Positions 24,458 to 37,385 of a stretch of 43,617 bases of DNA are shown here, in pieces. The notes under the pieces are model-generated. The model searched no databases. It saw nothing but the letters and a program-made list of their open reading frames with translations, and had not been told where the DNA came from. Source of the DNA: Intoshia linei (taxonomy: Eukaryota; Orthonectida; Rhopaluridae); contig LWCA01000180.1 of NCBI GenBank assembly GCA_001642005.1, positions 1 to 43,617 of the forward strand, in the 5' to 3' direction. The translations under genes were made by a program, and so were the position numbers. The stretch's first letter is position 1. Each line of letters opens with the position of its first letter.

Positions 24458-26348
24458 GTAGTTTTTAATGTCTATTTTTTCATTTTTTTTAGATTTAAAT
24501 TTTATTTGTGTATTTTACTTTTTTCATGTCTTTCATTTATGTACTATCTCAATAAATTTATAATGATATGTTGTATTTTATTTAAAATCAAATGTCCATT
24601 TCAGAGATTGAAACAAATTTTTGTGTATTCCGTATCAACGTCTATGATTTAGGAAATACTCTTCAATGCTTTTGTATTTTAAATATTTAAAATGTTTGGA
24701 TTTTTAAGTGTGGTGCGTAAATTTGAAAAATTATCATTTTTCGGTCTACTACAGTGTTTTCCAATTTTTTTATGCTAGGCCTTCTTTTACACTTAAAAAA
24801 TCCCACGCACAACTTCAAGAAATTATCTAACGTTCAATTTTTTGGGCTGATGTAACACCTCATTCAAAAAATAATTATTATTAATTCAGTTACTATTTTT
24901 TATTTACTAAATTTCTAATCAATTACAATTCCAAAGCTTTTAACATCGACATAAGAGCTAATTATTATATTTATTTTATAAAATGAATCATCTATCACTG
25001 ACGCTTACAAATTTTCTTAATTTTGTAATATTATTAAGTAATACTAATGAGAATCTTTTACTTGTATAAAATTGAATATCTTTGTCGACGTTTAATTAAA
25101 AAACCAATTTCTAATACAGTTTTTCAAGAGTCGTGTTTTATCAGAAATTGATCCTTTATCGTCAAAAACATAAATTACTTTATTATTAAATAATAAAATC
25201 AGTACTACATATATATAATGTAGAATTTTAAAGAATATAAATTTTGGGACGCGTTTTAACGTCATTACTTTTTTTGTAAATCTCAGTAACTTACATCTTC
25301 ATAGCCAAACCATCAAATTGAGCGTTTTTTAAAAATGAAAAAAATCACAGTATTTTATGAAACATAAATTCCTGATAGTTTTTATTATTATAAATCACAA
25401 CCTCAAAAATTTAAAAGTCTGTCTTCGGTGGACCTAATTGCTACTTGTACAAAAACATAACAGTCAAGCTAGTATTGTAAAAATTAACATTATATTGATC
25501 TTAAGTTTTAATAATTCATGAAATTTCCCAGGCTCCATTAGTAGGGCTTTGTCCATGGTTAGCAAACACTTCATATGGTGCATATGTCTGACGATAATTA
25601 TCAAAATTATAATTTTTCAATATGTTAATCGAGAGGGCCTGTAGTTGATAACGTGTAAAAAAATATCTGGAAATGTTTGCTTTGTAGACTTAGCTATTGT
25701 TTGTAAAGTACAAAACAGGCGAGCTAGTTTTATAGATAATGTTATAAATATTAATTGAGTGTGCATAATAAACTGATTAAACTCGTTATACATAAAATGC
25801 ATGGTCAATTAGAGATTTATAACATTATTCACTTTTTAAAATTTTCTTTATTTCATACCTGTTTACATATAACTGGTTTATAAAAACAGTGACAAAAATA
25901 CTGTATATTAATTTTCAAACAATGCACAATGCAAATACATGATCTATATTTAGGTTAAATACTAAAAATCTGACGGGCTATTCCAAAAAATTATTTAAAA
26001 ATATAATTTTTAATTAACAAGTAATATAATTAATCTAATATCAATGATTTTATTTAAAAAATGTGTATAAATATGATTGAATTTTATTGTTCAAATAATT
26101 TAAGATTGTTTCGGAATAATTTAATGAAATCAAAGCATTAATTGCAATAAAAGGTTCATTATGATAATACAATATACTTTTGGTTTTAATGTACTCTATT
26201 GTTTAAATTGGTGCAATATCTAATTCTAGTCTTGTTTAATTTAAAAATAAAAATAAAATGTTTTACTTATATTACCGAAATTATAACATGCTGTTGCATA
26301 TAATGAAATACACATTTAAACAGTTAACCTTTCATTGATCCCAACAAA
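24458..26348. other. Spacer with hAT terminus and a modular repeat copy
   Basis: A hAT-like left terminus (CAGTGTTTTCCAATTTTTTT) lies at 24752. A plus-orientation modular repeat covers about 25100-25475, starting after TTTCTAATACAGTTTTTCAAG and ending with a TGGACCTAATTGCTACTTG block and ACATAACAGTCAAGCTAG. A related block (ACAGGCGAGCTAG) recurs near 25713. No exon was found. The RGS22 promoter should lie just before 26349. Confidence 0.55.
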
Positions 26349-29300
26349 ATGTCAGCATATTGTGCAAAAATACCGAGTAATTCCAGTGTTCATCAAACAA
26401 GCTCTAAATCATGGGTATCTCAATATGATTCTTCAAATAGTGGGCAAATTTATTTAAATTTGGAAGAAATCCTATCCTGCGACGATTTATACGTTGATTT
26501 TTTAAACCATTATCTAAGTTTACCAGTAATTTTGAAATATTTCATTCTACTATTAATTTAAATGTAAACATTAGATTTTCGGAGTAAATGTCAATTACTA
26601 TGCACATAATGACGGGTTCATTAGTGCAGTTCAGAGTGGTAATTCCACTGAGCGCCATGTGCATTATTATGCTGCACCAGATGAACTAAAGGAAAAATCT
26701 TTAAAATGGCTTCATAGACACAGAATAAATTATTTTGAAAGGTTTAATAATCAAATAAAAATTAATCTTAAGCTCATTAATATGTCTAAAATATACCATA
26801 TTATAGAAGTCACTTGTTTGCAAAATATCAACTTATAAAGTGTTTATCGCGTTGCATTCAATGGGATAAAAAAGACCATGCTTTATCAAAGATAAAGCGA
26901 TACGATAAAAGGAATTTAAACATGACGGTTTCAGCAAACAGTATATCTACACCAACCAATTTCACAATGTCCGATTCCGAGTATGATTATGATCAGTCCA
27001 GTTATATTGCGACAAGTGGCAACAATGAACGTTTCTATTCTGCTCAAACTACTGGACATATCATCAATAAACGAACTGTTAGACTAAGTTTGCATGCATT
27101 CTCTGAAGAACATTTACCCGGTGTTTATCAAAGTTGAATAATTGTTTTTATTGTATATTTTTTGTTTAGAACACAATAGATCCAAACTAACCACTTCATC
27201 TACATTTAGGTTCTACAATAATAATATATATTTAACTTTTTTAGTAAAATATCCACCTTAAGTAAGGAAACATACTCTAAATCTTTTGAGTCACAGTCAA
27301 ATGAAATCAAATATCATAATTTTTACAAAGAAATGGAAAACAATATTTGCTCTGTAATTTCCTATTACAATAGTTTTGCTTATTTGTGTTTAAGTTTCAT
27401 GTACATTGTATATCTAGTATCGCCAAAAGTCCCATATGGATCAGTTCGGTATATGAAAAATTTTGAGATTATTCGAGGATAATTAGGTCAAAATAAATAT
27501 TTTTTAGAACATAAAATTTAAAATCCTTAGTTATATAAAATGTGACGTCTGTCACGTTAGACGTGTAGACGTTAGAATTCACCATACATATAGTATACAC
27601 TAACACATTCGGTCTGTGTATGTCTTATTCAGTTTACAAAAATAACAGTTCAAGAATGAAAAAACCAAAATTCTAGGTCAGTCTATTCCGAGGCAACAAA
27701 TAAGATAATTATTAAAATGCATTCAACCATTTTATAGGATAAAAACTTTGTGATAAACCGAATTGATTTTTTTCATTAATAAATATTACGTTCAAGACGA
27801 ATTAGCTGAGCGAATTTAAAATCTTTTAAAATTTGAAAATAAAATACCGTAGTCGTTGGTTCTATTATTTTTATTTTAGTCATTTTAATTGCGCCATTTT
27901 TAATATTTTTTATACAGGTAATGTTTTGAATAATTTATCAATTATAATTAAATATTATGTAATTTTTAGCGAAAAATTAGTAATTTATAATCTATTTTAA
28001 CACAATTTTGAGTTACAAAGCATACCTTTTTAGAAAATTAATTTTTTTAAAGATTTTCATTTTTATTTGTATACTCGTCTATCCTTACTATTGACACACC
28101 GAGTGTTGATGATGTAATTAATGATTATATCGAATAATAATGCAACATGCTTGTTTTATTATAACATTCATTATTTTATTAACGTTGATTTATTTATTTA
28201 TTTCAGATTAAAGGCATTGAAAATTTTGAAAAATTTCTAAAAAAATATAAACATGGACATAATTTGTTCAATATATGGATCGATATAAACATATTATTTC
28301 AATTTTATAATGGTGTAGTGATCAATGATGCACATTTTAAAAAGTTTGTCAGGTACATTGTACAGTCTAAGTCCTAATTAACAGAATTAAAAATTACGTT
28401 ATTCTGTCAATATGGAATTTTTCTCATAGTAACACCCTAATTAACGGAATTTAATTTTTTTAAATGAAAACCATTAAATAGTCATATTTCTGGTTATTAT
28501 GGGTTTTTGATTAATACATGACGAACTAATATACACAAAACATTATCAACTGGTTCACATCAGTTTTTTAGAGTCCATGAAAAATTTTATCAATTTTAAA
28601 TTATTTACAGATATAAATTAAAGTTAAAAATTTGATAAAAAAACGTAATAAATTGACTTGTAATTAGTACCAAAATGAGTTGAAATTTATGATTCTCTTA
28701 AAAATAGATTCTAGAGCTTTAGAGATAAAATTATTATTAACGGAATTTTTGGTTCATACAAATTCGTTAAGAATAAATAAATAATTTAAAATTCCGTTAA
28801 TATAGAATTTTTCCGTTAAAATGGAATTTTTGTTAACAAAATTTCGTTAATAAGGACTTAGACTGTATTAATAAAATAATTGAAAATAATTTCATTATAA
28901 TTTATAGATATTTCAAATCAAAACATCATAATTTGAATAAGTTGGATTTGGTGCAAAATCTTACTTCTTCCAATGTAGATTTGGGTAGTAAAGATTTTGA
29001 TGAAATTATTCAAATTTTGATTAATATTCAGCATTCTGCTTTGAAAAGATTACGAGTTTATTGGATTTCAAGATATCTAACCCATAAATTTAATATTAAC
29101 GTGTACAATTAATATTTCTAAATGAGATACACGTATGTAGTTGCTGTTTCTAGTTTGTTTCAATTTAAAAGTTTTAGAAATTTTAAAAAGGGATTTTTAT
29201 GGAAAAATAATTTACTTTAAAAACCACCGTAAAAATAAATTACAATTTCCATTTAACTCTTTTTTAATTTTAGCAAAAATGTTAATCTTATTACTGGAAA

Positions 29301-32300
29301 AAGTTACTACTTTTATGAATTAAAGCGTAATTTAATATTAGAATTAAAAGTATACCTGAACATGAACAATCAACACATAAAAATCCCAAGGTAGATCGAA
29401 TAGATACTAAAAAGGCCTTGGACCAAGTCGTTAGAAAATTAATTTTTAATGATGACTTGCATGGTGGACCATTTATGGATTACTTGAAGGAGTAATTAAT
29501 TTACTAGTAAATAATACTTAGATAGACTACTAAAATATACTTAAAAATAGATATTGGAAGAAAAAATTTTAAATAATATTTTTTCTTTAGAGAAAATTGC
29601 TCATTTGAATATAAACTTCAACAATTTTGTAATTACTGTTCTAAACTGGTACGAATTGAAAAATACTCCAATTACAATAAAAAACAAAACGCACAAGAAT
29701 TGATAAATTTGTCGTGGTGTATTTATGGCGATTTTTTCGTGAAAATTTCTCCAAATTATTGTGGTTATTATTTATAATTATAAACTATTAGATGTGGGAA
29801 AATTAAATTTTATACTCTTAATTTATTAATTATATATTATTAAAAATTTAGAAATTGATCAAGACTTGATTCAAAATTTACGAAAACGGTTGATAAATGT
29901 ATCATCCGAGAATGTCAACTTTGATTGTGGCAAGACAAATTTAAATTTGTATGAAAATGTTTTTGAATCTATATTTGAACCAATTTTCGCATTTTGTGTT
30001 GATCAATTAAAATTAAGATACATTTCATATGTTAGATTGGATGCGGGATCATATTTTGAATGGTAGATTAATTTTTACATGAATTTTAATTTTAAATAAA
30101 ATTATTAATATAGTACTAAATCTGATTCTCTGAGAACAAGTGAAACTAATAGTTCGACAGAATCAGAACCTAATAAAAATGAACCTGTTAATATCGAAAT
30201 GAAAGAAAAAAAACCTTGGTCTAAAAGGTTAGTATTATACTTATATATGTATAAATAAACAAAAAAATCATAATTATAGTTACCCGGAAAGCACATTATC
30301 TGAAAGAGCTAATCGATTGAGAACAGCATTGTCTTTGTCTGAAAATATGGACCAACAACGTAAAATCGGGGTTCGTAGAAAAGCCTTAAAACATAAACTA
30401 GCTGTCAATAAAGCTAAACAGAAGGCTATTACCGTTTCACGAAAATCAAAATACGATAGGACTAATTCAGTTGGCCATTCTAATGTAGTTTCAAAAATTT
30501 TATAGTCAATCTTCGTCTTTTTAGGAAATTTCACAAGACTCTGAAAAGTCTGCCAAGGAAAATATGAAATCTATGACTCAATTTAAAATGTATAATTTTC
30601 AAAAATTTCTAATTATATTATAATAAATTTTTATTAGTATCATAACAAGATTTAAAAAGTATATAAACACTGAAACTAATTCAAGAACCATAAATATGGC
30701 CAATTTGTTATTTGACATTGATGCTTATAAGAGCATTAATAATGTGAAAAATAAAAACTCTCTTAAAGACATTCAAGCTAAATATATATACAAGTAAAAT
30801 TTAATTTCCCGGTCAAAAAAAAATTTAATTATTTGCAATGAATTAAATTTTATTATCAGACAGCAGAACCGAACAATTAAAAGCACGCCGGGGCCCTTTA
30901 AAATTTTCCGTCAAATATGCATACTGCCATATACAGGGTCGTGGAGCGCCATCAGTGACCCGGTCATATAAACATAATAGCCCTAATATACAAATAAAAA
31001 AATAAATCTTCTATGCATTGCTATTTACAGCGTTTTCTACAGGAGTAAACAAATTTCGTGCCACCCTATGAATAAAATTTTGAAATACATTTTTTAATAT
31101 GCTCATTATTTTAAAATCTAAGATCCTAGTCACTTGTCCATGGGTCTGGATTTAAAGTTTAAAATTGACCACAAAACAGTTGATATTAAAGCATATTTTT
31201 TAGTGTTCAATTTGAAAAAATGATAGCCCCATTTTACAAAATGTTCGTTGTGTTTTCGAGAAGACGACCTCGGGTACAATAGGTTCGGCACTGCTTGTTT
31301 ATGAAAAATTTATCTATAGATATTATAATACCAAACATTTGCTATAAATATTTTTAATTTCATTTCAATGGGCGATCAGAAAATTGAACTTTTTCAATTT
31401 TTTAAGATAAAATCTCAAAGAATATCGGTCTTCATGATTAGAAAAATAAAATAATATTTAAGATTTCATTATTTAAATTTAATTCTATAGAACCTATTTT
31501 GATGAAAAAGGTCGACATCGTGTGGATTTAACTGGAATTCCAAACAAAAGCATCAATTCAAGACCTAAAACGGCGCAATTAAATCTAATCAGAGAAAATT
31601 TAACAAATTCACTGTATAAAGATTTTAATAACTACTGGGAAGTAATATTAATTTAATTATTAAATACGTATATTAAAAGTCGCGATTCACGACCATTAAT
31701 AGGCTCGCAAACGTTTTTGTAAAGATGTAAATGTTAAATAACTATGTACTACAGTATGCACCACCATAAAAAGGTTTGAAATTTGTTAGTCGCTTATCCA
31801 ATGGTGTTTAGCTGTGAGTTAATGTTTTTTACATTTATAAATGAAAAAATATTTTTTCCTCCTAATCTAACAAAAACTAAAAGCCTGCCACAAAATTTTT
31901 AGATTAGTTAAGTCTAAAAAATAAATTTATATTATTTAAAAAATTGTGTATATTATAAAATTTTAGACGGAAATTGATGAACATGGAAGTCATATGGTAG
32001 CGTTGACTGTATTAACTCGTGATGAAAATAAAGAATCTGGTCCTATCCGAAATACTATTAAATTTACAGAGGTAATTTAAAATATTTAAATTACAAAAAA
32101 AATTTTATAAGAAAATATATATATAATTCAATAATTAATTAAACATTTAAAATAATTTTAAAGAGAAGGTATACTTGACCGTAATATCAAAATAAAACTT
32201 TACTTATGATGCATTTATTAAATTTATTTTATAAAATAATATTATTAGAAACTAAATAATTCCACATCAGAATACTCATCAACTTCTGATACGTCGGAAT

Positions 32301-33293
32301 TCACAATTTATCCTCTAAAAATACAGATGCAGGTTGAGACTACACGTATAGTGAAGCTTTGTTATACTTAACATTATTATATCTATCCGCAGTTAAAATA
32401 TATTTATCTACGCTTAAATGCTTGCTTTATTCATCTCATAATTTTCTGGGCCTCTTACTTAACATTGTCTTTAGACAGATATAAGAATTGTACCTACCAA
32501 GGAAGACAGATTTCGATTTAATCAAATGATGGACGTGAACAATTTTTACACAAAATGGAAAAAAACAGAACGAAGACAATTTTACAATTTTTTAAGGAAA
32601 CACCAAAAAGATACAGAGCTGCCAAACAGTAGTAGAGCTTTTAGATTTTATTATGAAGCCATTCTATTTAAGGTATTCTAATTTTTGTAAGTATTTTAAT
32701 TTTAAATTAGAATACAATGCACCCGTATAATAATGAATGTACAATTAAATCAAAAGTCCACGCCATGATGGAAACTTTTTTGGAGTCTGTTTTACCCAAC
32801 TTTGTGGCGGTAATTGGTTTATATAAATTAATAAAAATCAGATTGAACTACCACCCGATGTAATGATTCGTACTCTTAAATCAATGCAAAAATTTGGGAA
32901 CCGTGAATCTGATAGTTTGATGCTCGATGAATCCATGTACACAATTTACAAAAATATATTGCCCTTTTTCGCAACTTTTCGTCAACGTAAAAAAGTTTTG
33001 TATAATATTCCAGGTAATTGGTTTCATGTTTGTATTATACGTTTCAATGTTTAGAAAAAGATGAAGAATTCGCGAAACGAAGATTGCTGTATGAAGAAAT
33101 GAAAGGCTATGCACCCAACTCTGCTAGGACCGAAAGTTTACGTTCCCTACCCGTCAATGCCACTAATGTTATGAATTTCTCTATTGTTAATGGAATAACT
33201 TGGAAGGCATGATTTTATACTTCTCATGTTTATCATTTTTAGGTTTCAAATTATGCAGAATCTGTAGTTAGCACAGATAATGTAGTGTTATAA
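26349..33293 (+). CDS. RGS22: RGS22-like multi-RGS-domain protein
   Basis: Twenty-two exons keep phase throughout: 26349-26525, 26575-26741, 26807-27120, 27170-27209, 27245-27407, 28207-28352, 28908-29102, 29342-29491, 29591-29763, 29852-30062, 30114-30227, 30280-30484, 30525-30589, 30638-30793, 31491-31641, 31967-32071, 32249-32332, 32475-32672, 32711-32809, 32842-33013, 33055-33206, 33243-33293; 1,095 residues (human 1,264). The start follows RGS22: CDDLYVDFLNHYLSLPIFGV, then EKSLKWLHRHRINYFERSHL. RGS-type blocks follow: FEKFLKKYKHGHNLFNIWID (exon 6), FKKYINTETNSRTINMANLL with DIQAKYIYKTYFDEKG and SINSRPKTAQLNLI (exons 14-15), and METFLESVLPNF, IELPPDV, ILPFFATFRQ (exons 19-20). RGS domains bind active G-alpha subunits; RGS22 is associated with testis and ciliated cells. 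The end of exon 5 is uncertain (27407 or 27416). The last intron is GC-AG. Confidence 0.92.
28363..28865. mobile_element. pogo/Tc1-type MITE, 503 bp, in RGS22 intron 6
   Basis: The left end is CAGTCTAAGTCCTAATTAAC; the right end, read inward, is CAGTCTAAGTCCTTATTAAC. Both are flanked by TA (28361-28362, 28866-28867). The interior repeats AACGGAATT/AATTCCGTT several times in both orientations. It starts 10 bp after the splice donor at 28353. Removing the element and one TA leaves an intron of 50 bp, the normal size for this genome. Confidence 0.93.
30863..31305. mobile_element. GC-richer insertion in RGS22 intron 14, probably a hAT-type MITE
   Basis: The left side reads CAGCAGAACCGAAC; the right side, read inward, is CAGTGCCGAACCTATTGTAC. 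The stretch contains CACGCCGGGGCCC and a GGGTC...GACCC hairpin (30938-30963), far from local base composition. I could not find a matching 8-bp duplication, so the borders are tentative. It explains most of the 697-bp length of intron 14. Confidence 0.5.
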
Positions 33294-33660
33294 TAGAGTA
33301 GCTATTTAACTTTGAATTAAACAATTTTTATTTGCGTAATATGAATACTATTAGAGTCGGTAATTCTAAATATTGTAATATCTACAAATAGTAGAGTACA
33401 TGGATCAATGTTCCACTCAATACTCTCGACATTTTCATAATATACAAAAAAAGTGTACTTTCATTTTAAAAAGTTTTTAGAGGGTAATGCCGTCGAAAAA
33501 ATTTCAAACCCATGGTTTAGTTGACCGCACATGTTCATTCATTGATTTAATAAAAAATAGATTGTGATTAGTTAGCATACCACAAAGATGAAACATTGAA
33601 ACAACCATTCAATTTTAAATTTAGAAAATTTAATGTAAAATTATACAATTTAAATGTCAA
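33294..33660. other. Short convergent spacer
   Basis: Only 367 bp separate the stop codons of RGS22 (plus) and the C1q-domain gene (minus), so both 3' ends must be processed here. It is AT-rich, with no further exon visible. Confidence 0.6.
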
Positions 33661-35369
33661 TTATTTAGATAAATATACTGTAATGGAATTTAAACAATCT
33701 TTAGAGGACGAAATGTACTTTTCCTTTTCTTCAATATCGTCAATCATAATTTGAAAAACATCACCCTTTTTTACCTTAATATAAAAAGTATAAGAAGAAA
33801 ATTCCTTTTTGGGAAAAAGAACATAAAGCTTTTCATTTGAACGGATAGACCAATTGATGGTTCTTATTTTGCGACTGTTGATCATTATAAGAAAATCAAA
33901 ATTATTAGAGAGGTAAAAAGTAAGATGAACGATGTACACACCACTAATGGGTATACTTAAACTATAAGAATCTAACCAAAACAATTTTGGATTTTCATGT
34001 TTAATGTAACTAAACCGGAGTTTGTTTTCCTTAGAGTTCTTTTTAGAAAATGCCAATCCATCGGCAATACAGGCTACAGTATAATAAGCAGAATCATCGT
34101 TTATTTCATATTGTAGAAACCCAGAAAATGTCACTTGTCTTTCATTACACATTTTCGTAACGTAAATTTTATCATACATTTTCATGTCAAAAATCAATAT
34201 TCGTCCAATTGTTTCATATCCAAATTTGGGGGTATTCTTGATACTGTCGTCCTTCACAAAATGTTCAGGATTATAACCTTCCATCTCCATTGAATATTTC
34301 AGAATTTCAGAATTTTTATATCTATTCATATGATTAACAGTTATGTACGTAGAATTAAATCTTTCTACAATAGCATTGACAAAAAAAACATAAATACCAT
34401 CCAAAGGAGCAATAAATTCAGATTGTTGTAAATTAAACCCATAGCCGTGATTAAATAGTATTTCATGAAACATTAAACGTTTCATTTGATAAACGTGAGA
34501 AACATCGGATTCAATGTACACAGAAAATGCTACTCGAGTTTTCAATGAAGACAAAAGTAACGATGAACTAAATTCATTTCCCCTGTCAAACAAACCTCCA
34601 CCATTTAAAACGGTGAATATGATGGAGGATAATTTGTTTTGAGGATAGAGAGAATTTTGTAAAACATTAGGTAAACTAATGGAATGCTTTCCAGATCTAT
34701 CCGTTTTGTCGTGTTTCAAAACAAATATTTTTTTGACAGTATTTCCACTAGAATATTCAAAAATTGCTTTTAAACAAACGTCAATCGTAGTTTCTTTACT
34801 AACAACTATATTCAAAAAGGTTATAATGAGAGTAATGTAATTTGAAATATCCGTCTCTGATTTTTCCACATTTCTATATTCAATATAACTATTGTCGACT
34901 CCAATCGAATATAATTTTCCGCTTAAAACAACACTATTCATAAATAAAACTTTTTGTTGTTCAGATTGTTGCCACAAAAAAGAAAAAACTAGGTCTGTTT
35001 CATCAGGAACTTTGGATAGGCTAAAATTATTTTTCGGAATGCTAGTGTTAACAAATTTCACTTTCTCAGTTCCGTGGCTTTTATCTATATCGTCTAAGTA
35101 AATCATAAATTATTAACACACAAAAAATTACCGCGTATTATGTTGAACAGATTTTGATAATATAAAATGAAACCAATTAAAGAAACAATCAAAATCAAAA
35201 TAAGACCAATTATTAATAAATTGGTTAGTACCCGCTTTTTTGGTTTTTTTTTCAAATATGACATTGTTTTGTATGAAACTTGACCATTATCAAAGCTACA
35301 TTTCGAATGTGAACGGTGATTTGAATCATACTCGTTGCATTTATCTATATAATCATCTGGGTAAAACTT
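33661..35369 (-). CDS. Type II membrane protein with C1q-like extracellular domains
   Basis: Exons 35264-35132 and 35093-33661 join across a 38-bp intron to give about 521 residues from the ATG at 35264. A short basic tail (MSYLKKKPKKRVLTN) precedes one hydrophobic segment (LLIIGLILILIVSLIGFILY), so the large C-terminal part should be outside the cell. It contains a clear C1q domain (KTRVAFSVYI, then FNHGYGFNLQQSEFIAPLDG and IYVFFVNAI) and a second C1q/TNF-like module (SLSIPISGVYIVHLTFYL, with FYIKVKKGDVFQIMI near the end). The N-terminal third may hold a more diverged one. There is no collagen region. The frame stays open upstream of the ATG to an acceptor at 35369 (KFYPDDYIDKCNEYDSNHR), so an unseen first exon may lengthen the cytoplasmic tail. 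A TATATAAAG box lies at 35431-35439. Ligand and function are unknown. Confidence 0.8.
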
Positions 35370-36115
35370 CTAAAATAATATATAAGAAAAATAAAAAAAA
35401 TCAAATTTTAATAAATTTGATTTTACAATCCTTTATATAGTGGAAAATTTCTAACTGAAATGTACACTTTAATAAAATTTAATATAATTAAATCTGGGTG
35501 AATGTTACGGTTTATTTAAAAAATTGACAATCTTATAATTTAAACAAACACAATTTTTGATAGTTTTCCACAGGGATGTTGATATCTTTTTTTCAGTTTC
35601 CGAATTTGAGTCCCTCAGGGTAAAAAACCCAATTTTCTATTTGGATTCAAAATAAAATCAGCCCAAAAATTTAATAAAACGTAAACATATAAACGCTTTT
35701 TAAAATCATTAAAATTATCGTAAATGGCAACTTCAAAATTGCATTTTCACAATCAAAACCCAGATTACCCTTTTTCTAAAAAAAATTACAATTGATACAG
35801 CTATATCCAATTAAAACACATAAAAAGTTTCAATCTGACAAAGTGACGCCTTCACGGTTAAAAAAGCAGTTTATTATTTATTTCTTTTATGAAGCAATTA
35901 TTTTATTAAAATAAAAAAATTTGAAATAATTAACGGTCATACAATTAAAAAAAATTTATTCTGATACAGTTTATTCCACTAAACGTCCATTCTCTTGAGC
36001 GATACATCTTATACGACATAATCATAGATTTTACTAATTTATCATATCATTGATTATTTGACGAAATTTTAGTGGGCTTTATTCATATTTTTATTATCTT
36101 ATATTACAAATTTTA

Positions 36116-36230
36116 GGACCAAAATTTCGTAAGGTTTTTAAATGAAGTTTTTTTTACCCAATTTTTAAAGATACCATAAAATGTTAAAAATATTCCCTTC
36201 AAAAATCCTTCAAAATTTTGGTCCCAAAAT
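36116..36230. repeat. Foldback with about 18-bp arms
   Basis: GGACCAAAATTTCGTAAGG at the left is mirrored by GGGACCAAAATTTTGAAGG read on the other strand at the right, enclosing about 75 bp of AT-rich sequence. It is probably a small hairpin-type MITE; no target duplication is obvious. Confidence 0.6.
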
Positions 36231-36542
36231 TTTCTTCATAATCTTTAAAAATTCCGTTCATTTTTGATACAAAATATTTTTTATTTATCCAAAAGCAGAC
36301 AGTGAATATATACCATTACAAAATAAAATCATAAAATGTTTATTTCCAATTTTATTTTTTGCAATTTAAGTTATTTAAGATATTTATGACAATTTTTAGG
36401 ATTGTACTGTTTTGACTTTATTTTTAAGCTTATACACTAATTCTCTAATAAATTAAAAAATTGGGATCACAACATTTTTTTTTAAAATTCTATACCCAAA
36501 TGTTAAAAAAATAAAATGAAGTAGTAATAATTCACTTTAAAT

Positions 36543-36989
36543 CAGTGGTTCCCTATTCAAATAGTGTACGGACCCCCATTAAAAAATATTCATTTTTTTG
36601 GACGCCAAATGAAACATCAATATATAAATAATTTATAAAAAAATAAAAGGTTTTTTCTTATAAGATTTTATCCTTAATGGTTGGTAAAATTGTATTTTTT
36701 ATATAGTGGGTGGATTAAGTGGATTTTTCAAAAAAATATCGATAAAAGTCGATTTTTCCTGGGTGTTTGAAATGGTATTTTTTATGGTAAACTTATGGCA
36801 ATGTAAATTTTTTTAATGCTACAATAAGTGGGGTTTTGAAATAATAATCTAGCGGTACTATAGGCTTTGAGATAAATTTCAAACATCTGGCAATTCTGTA
36901 ATAAATATTATTAATAAAGAAAAGTTGATAAGATTTTTTTCATTTTTAATATTTTATTTGAATCTTTCGGACCCAACCGGGAACCACTT
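36543..36989. mobile_element. hAT MITE, second copy of the 14462 family
   Basis: The left end is CAGTGGTTCCCTATTCAAAT; the right end, read inward, is AAGTGGTTCCCGGTTGGGTC. The interior matches 14462-14923 along most of its length, including TAGATTTTTCCctGaGGGTTTGAAATGG-like blocks and the TTTGAATCT stretch near the right end. The target duplication is not clear, probably through mutation of the right border. Confidence 0.8.
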
Positions 36990-37053
36990 AAATGTAGTTT
37001 AATGTGAAATGGTCGGTCCACGGCGAAACAAGTTTGGGAACATTCCTTTAAAA

Positions 37054-37385
37054 CATGGATTTTCAACCTTTTTGTACCATCGTGCTATAATAAAAAAAAT
37101 AATTTTTTCAAGATTATCACTCCCTAACAACGTTTATTATGGACTCTTTAATAATTAAAAAATATTAACTATTAAAATTAAATTTAAAAAAATCAAAAAT
37201 TTTTCATCTAATTTTTGATATTATAGTAATTTATATAGTATAGGTTATATTTAACAGAATTTTTTGAATTTAGCAAATTTTTTGTTTGTTAAAGTTGACT
37301 TATACTTTTTTAGTAATAATATTTTTATTAGACTTTTCAGAAATAACTTTGCGCATCGAGATGTGTGCCTAAAAAAAATTTGTTG
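37054..37385. mobile_element. Truncated hAT element of the 41536 family
   Basis: The left end CATGGATTTTCAACCTTTTT differs by two bases from the right terminus of the 41536-41907 element. The interior shares TAGCAAATTTTTTG, GTTGACTT and AATAACTTTGCGCATC-like blocks with it. The right end is missing, apparently cut by the modular repeat that follows. Confidence 0.7.

Noticed and set aside
30280-30534. 84-codon open frame on the minus strand
   Set aside because: Antisense shadow of RGS22 exon 12, which is in phase with its neighbours on the plus strand.
2158-35369. Spliced-leader trans-splicing or operons, suggested by close same-strand genes and an acceptor before the C1q gene
   Set aside because: Only the C1q gene has an unexplained 5' acceptor; the RBM28, pocket-protein and bHLH starts have none, so evidence is too thin.
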